From Pseudomonas tohonis (GTDB lineage: Bacteria; Pseudomonadota; Gammaproteobacteria; Pseudomonadales; Pseudomonadaceae): a stretch of 64,000 nt of DNA. This document shows, one piece after another, positions 18,340 through 27,937 of this stretch (positions within the stretch are counted from its first letter, which is position 1; the number at the start of each line of letters is the position of its first letter). The DNA lies in assembly GCF_012767755.2 (NCBI RefSeq), contig NZ_AP023189.1, positions 4,342,001-4,406,000 of the forward strand, given 5' to 3'. Both the position numbers and the translations under genes were made by a program. Below the pieces are notes generated by a model. That model was not told where the DNA came from and made no database searches. It saw nothing but the letters and a program-made list of their open reading frames with translations.

Positions 18340-20125
18340 CGGCGTTGATCCACTCTTTGACTACCAGGGCCACGCGACCCGGGTCTTCGGCTACCAGGCT
18401 CTTGATCGCGTTCAGTTGTGCATCATACCCCTCGCTCGGGCTCGGCAGCAGGATGCTTTGCGGCCCACCGAGGCTCACCCGATCATCGGACAGCTCGCCG
18501 GACAGCCCACCCATTTCGCCCAGCTCGACGTCGCCGTCGCGACCGCCGCCGACCAGGTCCTTGCCCTTGCCGCCGCCGGAGATGTTGTTGAGCACCGGAC
18601 GCAGCACGAACCACACCAGGATCAGGATCAGCAGCGCCGGGAAGAGCTGCTTCAGGCCCGAGGTCAGCATCTGGAACCAGACCTGTTCGTACCACGGCAG
18701 TTCGATCACCTCGTCGCCACCGCCGACGAACGGGGTGTTGATCACGCTGACGCTGTCGCCACGACTGGCATCGAAGCCCACGGCATCCTGCACCAGGCGG
18801 GTGAAGCGGGCGATCTCGTCGGCCGTCCAGGGCACATGGGTGGTCTCGCCCTGGGCGTTGACCTTGATCTGGTCATCGAGCACCACGGCGACGGAAAGCC
18901 GGCGCAGGCGACCCTGCTGCTGCTTGGTATAGCTGATGGAACGGTCCAGCTCGAAGTTGCGCGTGGTCTGGTCGCGCTTGTCGGTCGGGTACGGCGCCAG
19001 CATCGGCTTGCCGGTGGCCTGGTCGATGATCTGCTGGCCGTTGTCGTCGAGGATCGGCTGGCCGGGCGCCACGGCCGGTGCGGCAGCGGCCGGAGCCGCC
19101 TGCTGCGGGGCAGTGGCAGGGCCCGGGGGCTGGTTGGACAGCGCGCCGGGAACGCCCTGCGGACCGGAGGCGGCCTGGCGCTCCTCATTGAGCTTCTGCT
19201 CGCTGCGCAGTGCCGGCTGGTCCGGGTTGAACATTTCGGCGGTGGACTCCACCGCGCTGAAGTCGACGTCCGCGGACACTTCGGCCTTGTAGCGGCCATT
19301 GCCCAGCACCGGCTGCAGGATGCTGTGCACGCGCTGGGTGAACAGGCCTTCCATGCGGCGCGTGTAATCGTACTGCTTGCCTGCCATGGACAGCTCGGAA
19401 AGCTCCTGCTGGTCGGACAGCAGCGTGCCCTTCTGGTCCACGACAGTGACCTGGCCCTTGTCCAGTTCCGGCACGCTGGTGGCGACCAGGTTGACGATCG
19501 CCATCACCTGGCTCGGCTCCAGGGAACGCCCCGGGTACAGCTCGACCAGCACCGAGGCGCTGGGCTTGCGCTCGTCGCGGACGAACACCGAGCTCTTGGG
19601 AATGGCCAGGTGCACGCGAGCGCCCTTGACGTTGTTCAGGCTGGAGATGGTGCGTGCAAGCTCGCCTTCCAGGCCACGACGGTAGCGGGTCGCTTCCATG
19701 AACTGGCTGGTGCCGAGGCCCTGCTCCTGGTCGAGGATCTCGTAGCCGACGTTGCCATCGTTCGGCGCGATACCGGCGCCGGCCAGCTTGATGCGGGCAC
19801 GGGCGACGTCGTCGGCCTTGACCAGCAGGGCGCCGGAGTTGGGTTCGATCTTGTAGGGGATGTCGGCACCGTTCAGGGCTTCCATCACCTGGTTGGCGTC
19901 CATGCCGCTGAGGCTGCCGTACAGCGGGCGGTAGTCCGGCTGTTGCGACCAGAGCACCACGGCGAAACCGATCGCTACGCTGGCGGCGAGACCGACCAGC
20001 AGGCCGATCTGGCGCAGCATGCTCATCTGCGACAGGTTTTCCAGGAATGCCAGCCCGAACAGGGGCTTCTTCTCGCCTTGCTCGCCCGCCTGGGCCGGGA
20101 CGTTAGCGGTTGCCGCGTCTGCCAT
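18332..20125 (-). CDS. fliF: Flagellar MS-ring protein FliF
   Basis: FliF builds the MS ring in the inner membrane, the first structure of the basal body. The 597-residue protein has two transmembrane helices (about residues 35-55 and 450-470), ring-building motif domains between them (ERRxP-like ELART and VVDQKGTLLS segments), a Pro/Ala/Gln-rich insert near residues 310-350, and a C-terminal FliG-binding tail. It follows fliE by 15 bp. Confidence 0.97.
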   Translation of the reverse strand: MADAATANVPAQAGEQGEKKPLFGLAFLENLSQMSMLRQIGLLVGLAASVAIGFAVVLWSQQPDYRPLYGSLSGMDANQVMEALNGADIPYKIEPNSGALLVKADDVARARIKLAGAGIAPNDGNVGYEILDQEQGLGTSQFMEATRYRRGLEGELARTISSLNNVKGARVHLAIPKSSVFVRDERKPSASVLVELYPGRSLEPSQVMAIVNLVATSVPELDKGQVTVVDQKGTLLSDQQELSELSMAGKQYDYTRRMEGLFTQRVHSILQPVLGNGRYKAEVSADVDFSAVESTAEMFNPDQPALRSEQKLNEERQAASGPQGVPGALSNQPPGPATAPQQAAPAAAAPAVAPGQPILDDNGQQIIDQATGKPMLAPYPTDKRDQTTRNFELDRSISYTKQQQGRLRRLSVAVVLDDQIKVNAQGETTHVPWTADEIARFTRLVQDAVGFDASRGDSVSVINTPFVGGGDEVIELPWYEQVWFQMLTSGLKQLFPALLILILVWFVLRPVLNNISGGGKGKDLVGGGRDGDVELGEMGGLSGELSDDRVSLGGPQSILLPSPSEGYDAQLNAIKSLVAEDPGRVALVVKEWINADE

Positions 20126-20140
20126 TTCTCAACCCTGCCC

Positions 20141-20473
20141 TTAAACCGGCATCTGCATGATGTCTTGATACGCCTGGACCAGCTTGTTGCGCACCTGGGT
20201 CATGGCCTGGAAGGACACGCTGGCCTTTTGCGAGGCGATCATCACGTCGGTGATGTCGACGCCGCTCTGCCCCATCTCGAAAGCGGTGGCGAGCTGGCTG
20301 GACGCCTGCTGGGTTTCGTTCACCTTGTTGACGGCCTGGCCGAGCATGTCGGAAAAGCTCGGCGCATTGACCTCGGGCGTAGCGCTGGCCACGGGCTTGG
20401 TACGGGCCATGGCCTCCATCTGCATGGAGCGCATTTCCAACATCAGGCGATTGAATTCGACACCCTGGCTCAT
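20141..20473 (-). CDS. fliE: Flagellar hook-basal body protein FliE
   Basis: FliE links the MS ring and the rod. The 110-residue product from the ATG at 20473 follows GGAGGAATGTG, a strong ribosome-binding site; a longer in-frame extension to 20581 would cross the promoter and is rejected. The C-terminal half has the family pattern [20 protein letters not shown]. It is the first gene of fliEFGHIJ. Confidence 0.95.
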   Translation of the reverse strand: MSQGVEFNRLMLEMRSMQMEAMARTKPVASATPEVNAPSFSDMLGQAVNKVNETQQASSQLATAFEMGQSGVDITDVMIASQKASVSFQAMTQVRNKLVQAYQDIMQMPV

Positions 20474-20529
20474 CACATTCCTCCGCGACCGCAATTTTTT
20501 GACACTGGAGCGGTCTTTGCGGGGGAGGT

Positions 20530-20546
20530 TGCAACAAGGGTGCCAA
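20530..20546 (-). promoter_or_regulatory. Sigma54 promoter of the fliEFGHIJ operon
   Basis: The minus-strand site TTGGCACCCTTGTTGCA is a full match to TTGGCAC-N5-TTGCA. Predicted start is near 20518, about 45 nt before fliE. Confidence 0.9.
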
Positions 20547-20557
20547 GGTGGGGGTGG

Positions 20558-20665
20558 AGAGCTGCAAGCTTCAAGCGGCAAGCTTCAAGTAGCAGGCAGG
20601 AGCAGGCCCACTCGGGGTGAGTAGGCCAGATTTCTTGAAGCTTGCAGCTTGCCGCTCAAGCGCTA
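20558..20665. repeat. Pseudomonas-type GCTTGAAGCTTGC inverted repeat, probable fleR terminator
   Basis: Two copies of a CAAGCTTCAAG-containing unit at the left (from 20563) face an inverted copy at the right (near 20635-20660). A smaller palindrome around ACTCGGGGTGAGT (near 20610) lies between them. Such AGCTTGAAGCTTGC units are common intergenic repeats in pseudomonads. Read after the fleR stop, the inverted arms can fold into a long hairpin, separating fleR from the fliE promoter. Confidence 0.7.
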
Positions 20666-20680
20666 GCGCGACTCCCAGCG

Positions 20681-22105
20681 TCAGCTGGCATACAAATACG
20701 CCTCCACATCCATGCCCGCATCGCGCATCTGCGCGAGCTTGTAGCGCAAGGTGCGCGGGCTGATGCCCAGGCGTTCGGCGGCTTCCTTGCGGCGGCCGCG
20801 CTCGGAACGCAGGATGTCGATGATCATCTGGAATTCGTGTCGACGAAGGTCTTCGCCCAGCGCGCCCGCGGCGTCCGCAGCGGACGCGGCAGGGCTGGCG
20901 GGCAGGCCGACCGGCGCCGGAACGACGGCCGCAACCGGGCTCAGGGGTACCGATACCGGTGCGACGGCCATGCCGATGGGCGCGGTGAGGCACAGGTCAT
21001 GGGGCTGGATCAGGCCGCCCTGCTGGAGGATCAGCGCACGCTGGATGGCGTTGTCCAGCTCGCGGACGTTGCCCGGCCAGGGGTGGCTGACCAGCGCCTG
21101 GCGCGCCTCGGCGGAGAAGCGCACCGGGGCGTGGTTCATTTTCTTGACGTGCTTGCCCAGCAGGCGCTCGGCCAGGGGCAGGATGTCCGCCGGACGCTCG
21201 CGCAACGCGCGCCAGGCCAGGGGGAAGACCGAGAGCCGGTAGTAGAGGTCCTCGCGGAAGCGCCCCGCCGCCACTTCGCCGGCGAGGTCGCGGTTGGTGG
21301 TGGCGAGCACGCGGATGTCCAGTTCGATGGGCTTGCGCGCACCGACCCGCTCCACCTCGCGCTCCTGCAGTACGCGCAGCAGCTTGGCCTGCAGGCCCAG
21401 GGGCATCTCGGAAATCTCGTCGAGGAGGATGGTGCCGCCATCGGCCAGTTCGAACTTGCCGGGCTGGGCGGCGATGGCGCCGGTGAAGGCCCCCTTCTCG
21501 TGGCCGAACAGGGTCGCCTCGAGCATGTTGTCGGGGATCGCCGCGCAGTTGATCGCGATGAAGGGCTTGTTGGCACGCGGCGACTGCTGGTGGATGTAGC
21601 GGGCGAGCACCTCCTTGCCGGTGCCGGACTCACCGGAGATCAGCACAGTGGAGTCGCTACGGGCCACGCGGGCGGCCAGTTCCAGCAGTTGCAGGCTGGC
21701 CGGCTCCTGGGCCACGGGGCCCTCCCCTTCGCCGGCGCTGGCACGCCCCAGGGCATGGCGCTCGACCAATTCCAGCAGTGCGCGCGGCTCGAAGGGCTTG
21801 ACCAGGTAATCGGCGGCGCCCTGGCGGATCGCATCGACCGCGCGCTCCACGGCGCCATAGGCGGTCATCAGCAGCACCGGCAATTGCGGGTAGCGGGTAC
21901 GCACCAGCGCGAGCAACTGGTGGCCATCCATGCCGGGCATGTTGACGTCGCTGATCATCATGCCGAAAGGCTCCTCGCCGAGCGCCACCAGGGCGGCCTC
22001 GGCGCAATCCGCTTCGCGGAAGTCGTAGCCGCCGAGCATCAGGGTGTCGGCAAGCGCTTCGCGCAGGGCACGGTCGTCTTCGACCAACAGAACTTTGACG
22101 GTCAT
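20681..22105 (-). CDS. fleR: Sigma54-dependent response regulator FleR
   Basis: FleR is phosphorylated by FleS and activates later sigma54-dependent flagellar operons such as flgB and flgF. The 474-residue protein has a receiver domain (residues 1-120, phospho-acceptor Asp53 in ISDVNMPGMDG), an AAA+ domain (Walker A GESGTGKE, sigma54-contact loop GAFTGA, LFLDE-like ILLDE) and a C-terminal Fis-type helix-turn-helix (AAERLGISPRTLRYKL). It starts 4 nt after the fleS stop. Confidence 0.97.
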   Translation of the reverse strand: MTVKVLLVEDDRALREALADTLMLGGYDFREADCAEAALVALGEEPFGMMISDVNMPGMDGHQLLALVRTRYPQLPVLLMTAYGAVERAVDAIRQGAADYLVKPFEPRALLELVERHALGRASAGEGEGPVAQEPASLQLLELAARVARSDSTVLISGESGTGKEVLARYIHQQSPRANKPFIAINCAAIPDNMLEATLFGHEKGAFTGAIAAQPGKFELADGGTILLDEISEMPLGLQAKLLRVLQEREVERVGARKPIELDIRVLATTNRDLAGEVAAGRFREDLYYRLSVFPLAWRALRERPADILPLAERLLGKHVKKMNHAPVRFSAEARQALVSHPWPGNVRELDNAIQRALILQQGGLIQPHDLCLTAPIGMAVAPVSVPLSPVAAVVPAPVGLPASPAASAADAAGALGEDLRRHEFQMIIDILRSERGRRKEAAERLGISPRTLRYKLAQMRDAGMDVEAYLYAS

Positions 22106-22109
22106 GGGG

Positions 22110-23324
22110 TTACTCCTGAATTACCGGCTGTGCCGTGCCAAGCAGCGGCAGGACCAGGGTGGCGCAGGTGCCACGACCCGGGCGGGAGCTGAGCAGCAAC
22201 TCGCCCTGGTGCGCACGCGCCACCGCCTTGACCACCGCGAGGCCGAGGCCCGTTCCGGTGGTCTTGGTGGTGAAGAAGGGTTCGCCCAGGCGAGCCAGGG
22301 TGGCGGCATCCATGCCCGGGCCGTTGTCACTGATGCACAGGCGCAGCGTGCCGCCCCGGCTGTACAGGTGGATCTTCAGGCGCACATCGCGGCCGGCGGC
22401 CTGGATGGCGTTTTCGATGAGGTTGAGCAGCGACCCCACCAGGGTGTCGCGGTTGCACAGCAGTTCGCCGCCGCTGGCGTCGCACTGCCAGCGTACGGAG
22501 AGGCCACTGACATGGGATTCGGCGGCCGAGCGCAATGCGGCGAAGAGCATCACCGGCTTCAGGCGATCCGGCAGCGGCAGGTCGCCGCGGGCGAAGATCA
22601 GCATGTCGCGCACTTGGTGCTCCAGCTCGTGCAGCCGCTCCTTCAGGCGCCCGGCGAAACGCTGCTGCTGCTCCACCGGCAGTACCTGCTCGGTGAGATG
22701 GCTGGCATAGAGCAATGCTGCGGAAAGCGGCGTACGGATCTGGTGGGCCAGGGAGGCGACCATGCGCCCCAGCGCGGAGAGGCGCTCGTGGCGGGCCAGT
22801 TGGTCCTGCAGGCGACGGGTTTCGGTGAGGTCGGCGAGCAACACCAGTTGCCCGGGCTCGCCGTTCAATGAACGGGTGGCGATGGACAGGCGGCGGCCGT
22901 CCTTCATGGATATCTCGTGGCCATCGTCCTTGCGGGGGGCGAAGTTGCGGGCGATGACCTCGCGCCAGAGCATCCCCACCAGCGGCTTGCCGAGCAGGCT
23001 GCGCGCCACGGGGTTGGCTTCCCGGACCACGCCCTGGCCGTCGATGACGATGACACCGCCGGGCAGCAGGTCGAGCAGGCTCTGCAGGCGCAGGGCCAGG
23101 CGTTCCTTCTCGGCGAGTTCCTGCATGCGCTGGGCGCTGACCAGGGCCAGCTGCCCCTTGAGTTCCGTCACCCGAGCTTCCAACAGGCTGTACGACTCGC
23201 TCAGCTGGTTGGACATCTGGTTGAACATGGCGAACGCCTGCTCGAGGCTGGCTCGGCCGGCCTCTTCCACGGGCGCCGCACTGGCGGACTCAGGTTTCTG
23301 CGATGGGCTGGCACTGGCGGTCAT
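22110..23324 (-). CDS. fleS: Cytoplasmic sensor histidine kinase FleS
   Basis: FleS is the kinase partner of FleR. The 404-residue protein has no membrane segment. It has an N-terminal coiled-coil, a PAS domain (about residues 80-180, LPGGVIVIDGQGVVREANP), the H-box SLAHQIRTPLSAALLY, and an ATPase domain with N-box LLNLIENAIQAA, G1 DNGPGMD and GTGLGLAVV. The leader contains the hairpin ACCGTC-AGGA-GACGGT (23345-23360). Confidence 0.96.
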   Translation of the reverse strand: MTASASPSQKPESASAAPVEEAGRASLEQAFAMFNQMSNQLSESYSLLEARVTELKGQLALVSAQRMQELAEKERLALRLQSLLDLLPGGVIVIDGQGVVREANPVARSLLGKPLVGMLWREVIARNFAPRKDDGHEISMKDGRRLSIATRSLNGEPGQLVLLADLTETRRLQDQLARHERLSALGRMVASLAHQIRTPLSAALLYASHLTEQVLPVEQQQRFAGRLKERLHELEHQVRDMLIFARGDLPLPDRLKPVMLFAALRSAAESHVSGLSVRWQCDASGGELLCNRDTLVGSLLNLIENAIQAAGRDVRLKIHLYSRGGTLRLCISDNGPGMDAATLARLGEPFFTTKTTGTGLGLAVVKAVARAHQGELLLSSRPGRGTCATLVLPLLGTAQPVIQE

Positions 23325-23376
23325 GATTCTCTCTCGCTCGGCAAACCGTCAGGAGACGGTCAGTCGATAGAGACAT

Positions 23377-23393
23377 AGCAATACCCGTGCCTA
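23377..23393 (-). promoter_or_regulatory. Sigma54 promoter of fleSR
   Basis: The minus-strand site TAGGCACGGGTATTGCT keeps GGCAC-N5-TTGCT; only the T of TGG is changed. Predicted start is near 23365, 41 nt before fleS. FleQ/RpoN control of fleSR is known in P. aeruginosa. Confidence 0.8.
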
Positions 23394-23433
23394 AAAAAAC
23401 ATCCTTTTAAAACAACGAATTACGAAATAAGCG

Positions 23434-24906
<1,473 letters not shown>

Positions 24907-25006
24907 GCTTGTTCTGTTCTTTGCTCGAGGGCTGATGCCGCCTCTGCAGCGGCACAAGGGCAACCGGTGCCATCAGATTCCCGATGAGCGCCAGCAATTG
25001 GCCACT

Positions 25007-25035
25007 AGTAAAGTCAAAAAAGTGCCAAGAGTCAA
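25007..25035 (-). promoter_or_regulatory. Sigma70-type promoter candidate for fleQ
   Basis: On the minus strand TTGACT (25035-25030) is followed after 17 nt by TTTACT (25012-25007). This is the best sigma70-like pair in the 222-bp gap before fleQ and fits the known sigma70 dependence of fleQ. The start would be near 25000, leaving a leader of about 95 nt. Confidence 0.55.
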
Positions 25036-25129
25036 ATTTATGGCGTGCTTTTTTTGCGTCTGGCGACAGATAGCCTAAGAGGCTGAGGGTGCAGCGCCGA
25101 TCACCTGTCGACGCCGCATCGGGACGCTA

Positions 25130-25429
25130 TCAACCGAACAGTTGATAGACCTTGGCGCTCTGGTTGGAACGGACGAGATTGCGGAGTTCGTCGGCGACCT
25201 GGTCGCGCTGCTGGGCACAGGCTTCGGTGAGACGACGGTAGACATCGATCAGCGCTTCCAGCTGGGCACGCAGGCCCTCTTCCATGTCGGCGCAATCGAG
25301 CATGGCGACATTCACCTGGTCGCGGCACTGGCGGTCGAGCTGGCTCACGATTTCCCAGTCCTGGCTCTCGAAGGCGGAGACCAGGGCCAGGCGGGTTTCT
25401 TCGATCTGCTGGAGCATGGCTTGGCTCAT
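25130..25429 (-). CDS. fliT: FliT-type flagellar chaperone
   Basis: The 99-residue, all-helical acidic protein occupies the place of the small FliT-like chaperone between fliS and fleQ in Pseudomonas. FliT proteins bind FliD before export. An AGGAGAGGAAA precedes the ATG at 25429, and the gene starts 14 nt after the fliS stop. Similarity inside the family is weak, so the name rests largely on size, helical character and position. Confidence 0.8.
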   Translation of the reverse strand: MSQAMLQQIEETRLALVSAFESQDWEIVSQLDRQCRDQVNVAMLDCADMEEGLRAQLEALIDVYRRLTEACAQQRDQVADELRNLVRSNQSAKVYQLFG

Positions 25430-25443
25430 TTTCCTCTCCTAAC

Positions 25444-25824
25444 TCAGGGCGCTATGGCATCCCAGCCGGACTTCACTTCACGCAGCAGGCCGGCAACCTC
25501 GGTGAGAACCGCAGGATCGTTGGCTTTGTTGGCGTGGATGAGGCGCGCGATCATGTATTCGTACAGGCGATCGAGATTGGCCGCGACTTCGCCACCGCGA
25601 GTCGGGTCCAGTGCTTCGCGGAGGCCGCCGATGATACCGATGGATTTGCTGATCAGCTCGCCTTTCAGTGAACCCTGGTCGCGCATCATCGCGCCCTGGG
25701 CCTGAGCCATGCGTTCAAGCCCGCCTTCCATCAGCATCTGGATCAGGCGATGAGGGCTTGCATCAGAGACCTGAGCCTGAACATTCACCTGCTGATACTG
25801 CTTCATGGCCAACATCGCTCTCAT
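25444..25824 (-). CDS. fliS: Flagellin export chaperone FliS
   Basis: FliS binds the disordered C-terminus of flagellin and prevents premature polymerization. The 126-residue product has the FliS signature YQQVNVQAQVSDASPHRLIQMLMEG near the N-terminus (a shorter reading of it is SPHRLIQMLMEG) and the four-helix pattern of the family. A GAGGAG lies 8 nt before the ATG at 25824. It follows fliD by 127 bp. Confidence 0.95.
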   Translation of the reverse strand: MRAMLAMKQYQQVNVQAQVSDASPHRLIQMLMEGGLERMAQAQGAMMRDQGSLKGELISKSIGIIGGLREALDPTRGGEVAANLDRLYEYMIARLIHANKANDPAVLTEVAGLLREVKSGWDAIAP

Positions 25825-25951
25825 CTCGCAACTCCTCGTGAACCAGTGTTTCTTCGATGTCCATAATATCGGCTGGTTTCACGGGAGCTTTAAGCCTCCT
25901 GCTGAGCTTTTTTCGTCATTAAGACGCGAGCTGACCAAACCTCGGGTTCGG

Positions 25952-27403
25952 TCAGTTCTTCTTGGTCAGGCCAGGCAGTGCGTCGAGCTGAGAGGTCAGG
26001 CTGTCGCTGGTGCCCTGCATCTGCGCCAGCAGGGAGTCGAGGGTGGTGAACTGCTTGTACAGGCGGGTCTGCAGCGCGGTCATGCGCAGGTCGAGGGCCT
26101 CCTGCTGCTTGTCGACCCCCTTGATGGTGTCGCGAAGCACCTTGCTGCGCTGCTCGATGACGCCGGTGGAGTCGGTGTAGGGCTTGGCCTGCTTGGTCAT
26201 GCGGCTGGCCAGGCCGTTGTCACCGGTGAAGAAATCGGAGATGCCCTGGTAATCGGCGGCGATGGCCTTGTCCAGCTTGGTGGCGTCCAGGTCCAGGGTG
26301 CCGTCCTGCTTGGTGGTGATACCCAGGCTGGCCAGGGCCTTGACGGAGCCTTCGCCACTGGGGGTGACCAGCTCGCTGCGCATCGAGGCGAGCAGGGAGC
26401 GTGCGGTGGAGTCGCCGGCCAGCGCCGCCACCACGGGGTCGCTGCCTTCCACGGTGGTCACCTTGGTCAGCGAGCTGATGGTGCTGACCATCTTGTTGTA
26501 CGCGGTGACGAAGTTCTGGACGTTGGTCTTAACCGCGCTGCTGTTCTGCGAGACGGTCAGGGTCAGCGGCTTGTTGGCCTCGGTCTCGGCGGTCAGGTTC
26601 AGGGTGACGCCATCGATGGCGGTGGTGACTGCGTTGGAGTCGCTCACCACGTTGAGGCCGTCCACCGTCAGTTTCGCGCTCTGGGCGGTCGACAGGGTCT
26701 TGCCGGCCTTGGCCACGGCCGCGTCGTACTCGGCGGTGCTCGGGAAATCCGTCGGATTCAGGGTCGGGCCGGGGAAGGTCAGCTGGCTCAGGTCGGTGTT
26801 GCTGCCCGAGGTGCTGGTGCCGGTCATGGTGATGTCTTTGCCATCGCCCATCTTGCTGCTGCTCAACACCAGGCGCGAACCCTGGTTGTCGGTGACGATG
26901 GTGGCGGTGATGCCCTTCGCCGCGCCCTGCTTGTTGATCGCGTCGCGGATGCCGGAAAGGGAGTTGTTGGTGCTGTCGACGGCAACGGTCAGCGCATCGT
27001 CGCCACCGATCTTGATGTCCAGCGAGCCTTCGTTGAACTTGGTGGTCGCGCCGGTACTGAATGCGGCGGACGCGATCTTGCTGCCGGTGGCCAGTTGGGT
27101 GACGTTGATCTTGTAGGTCCCGCCGATGGCGCTCTGGCTGGCCGTGGCGTTGAGCGCTGCGGTGTTGCTCGAGGTCGCGGTGCGCGACAGGAAGCTGGTG
27201 GGGCTGTTGAGCAGCGACATCGCCGTCTGGAAATCACTGACGGCGCTCCGAAGCGAGCCGAGGGCGGTGAGCTTGGTCGTGGACTTCGACTCGAGGGTAT
27301 CGAGCTGGTTCTGCTTCGGCGCCCGGGCGTTGGCCACCAGCGCTTTCACAGTGGCATCGATATCGATGAGTCCAGATCCAACAGTACCGATGGTGGTAGC
27401 CAT
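25952..27403 (-). CDS. fliD: Flagellar filament cap protein FliD
   Basis: FliD caps the filament tip and inserts flagellin subunits; in P. aeruginosa it also mediates mucin binding. The 483-residue protein has coiled-coil-forming ends (residues about 1-60 and 420-483) and Thr/Ser/Asp-rich head domains in the middle. The N-terminal motif SGLIDIDATVKALVANAR is typical. GGAGGTG precedes the ATG at 27403. It heads fliD-fliS-fliT. Confidence 0.96.
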   Translation of the reverse strand: MATTIGTVGSGLIDIDATVKALVANARAPKQNQLDTLESKSTTKLTALGSLRSAVSDFQTAMSLLNSPTSFLSRTATSSNTAALNATASQSAIGGTYKINVTQLATGSKIASAAFSTGATTKFNEGSLDIKIGGDDALTVAVDSTNNSLSGIRDAINKQGAAKGITATIVTDNQGSRLVLSSSKMGDGKDITMTGTSTSGSNTDLSQLTFPGPTLNPTDFPSTAEYDAAVAKAGKTLSTAQSAKLTVDGLNVVSDSNAVTTAIDGVTLNLTAETEANKPLTLTVSQNSSAVKTNVQNFVTAYNKMVSTISSLTKVTTVEGSDPVVAALAGDSTARSLLASMRSELVTPSGEGSVKALASLGITTKQDGTLDLDATKLDKAIAADYQGISDFFTGDNGLASRMTKQAKPYTDSTGVIEQRSKVLRDTIKGVDKQQEALDLRMTALQTRLYKQFTTLDSLLAQMQGTSDSLTSQLDALPGLTKKN

Positions 27404-27426
27404 CTCACACCTCCGTCAAAAAAACG

Positions 27427-27459
27427 TCCCGAGTTCCCTTCGGGGAACGATCATGAGTT
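27427..27459 (-). terminator. Hairpin between flaG and fliD, possible weak terminator
   Basis: On the minus strand GTTCCC-CGAA-GGGAAC is followed by CGGGACG and a run of seven T (ending near 27414). The short stem and the 8-nt gap before the T run make it a modest terminator; an alternative stem pairing CGTTCCCCG with CGGGACG would abut the T run. Confidence 0.4.
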
Positions 27460-27465
27460 TGGCAC

Positions 27466-27482
27466 TCAAGAAACGTACCAAC
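27466..27482 (-). promoter_or_regulatory. Degenerate sigma54-like site upstream of fliD
   Basis: The minus-strand sequence TTGGTACGTTTCTTGAG resembles TTGGCAC-N5-TTGC, but the -12 GC reads GA. fliDST is RpoN-dependent in P. aeruginosa, and this is the only such site in the 79-bp gap. The departure at an invariant base keeps confidence low. Confidence 0.35.
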
Positions 27483-27860
27483 TCAAGCCTTGGCCTCGAA
27501 CATCAGACTGCGGATGTCTTCCAGGCGTTCAGCGAGCTTCAGCAATTCCTCGGAGGGGATCTGCCGGATCAGCTTGCCGGAATCGGTATCGATGACCTTG
27601 ACCACCACTTCCCCGCTGGAGTCATCGACATTGAAGTCCAGGCCGCGTTTCACCGTCTGGACGAAGGACTGGATATCGGCGACTGCCGATTCCAGGTCAC
27701 CACCTTGGGCCTGGGAACGGGCATCCGCCTCGGCGGGGCTTGCCGCATTGCTGGCGGGCGCCACCTTCCTGGCAGCCTCCTGGCCGGGCGTTACGCTGGC
27801 AACGGGGTCCTTGGCCAACCTGGGCAGGGCACCGACCGACGTAATGTTCGAGATATCCAT
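27483..27860 (-). CDS. flaG: FlaG family flagellar protein
   Basis: FlaG proteins are small flagellar proteins linked to filament length; the mechanism is not settled. The 125-residue product has a disordered Ala/Ser-rich N-terminal half and a FlaG domain (about residues 60-120) with LDFNVDDSSGEVVVKVIDTD and IRQIPSEELLKL. A GAGGT precedes the ATG at 27860. It lies 77 bp downstream of fliC, behind a hairpin, as in other pseudomonads. Confidence 0.93.
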   Translation of the reverse strand: MDISNITSVGALPRLAKDPVASVTPGQEAARKVAPASNAASPAEADARSQAQGGDLESAVADIQSFVQTVKRGLDFNVDDSSGEVVVKVIDTDSGKLIRQIPSEELLKLAERLEDIRSLMFEAKA

Positions 27861-27885
27861 TTTACATACCTCACAATGGCCAAAT

Positions 27886-27912
27886 GGGAGGAAGGGTTAT
27901 CCCCTTCCCCCC
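27886..27912 (-). terminator. Hairpin between fliC and flaG, probable fliC terminator or attenuator
   Basis: GGAAGGG (27890-27896) pairs with CCCTTCC (27902-27908) around a 5-nt loop, and flanking G/C runs extend the stem. No T run follows, so it may only slow polymerase or protect the fliC 3' end. Confidence 0.5.
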
Positions 27913-27937
27913 ATCGTTGCTGGGCGCTCTTCCTGCG

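Noticed and set aside
20474..20581. Longer fliE start at 20581
   Set aside because: It would contain the sigma54 promoter, and the ATG at 20473 has a strong ribosome-binding site and the family N-terminus.
25013..25060. A clean intrinsic terminator for fliDST in the A/T tract before fleQ
   Set aside because: Only four contiguous base pairs (GCCA/TGGC) form next to the T run; too weak to annotate as a terminator.
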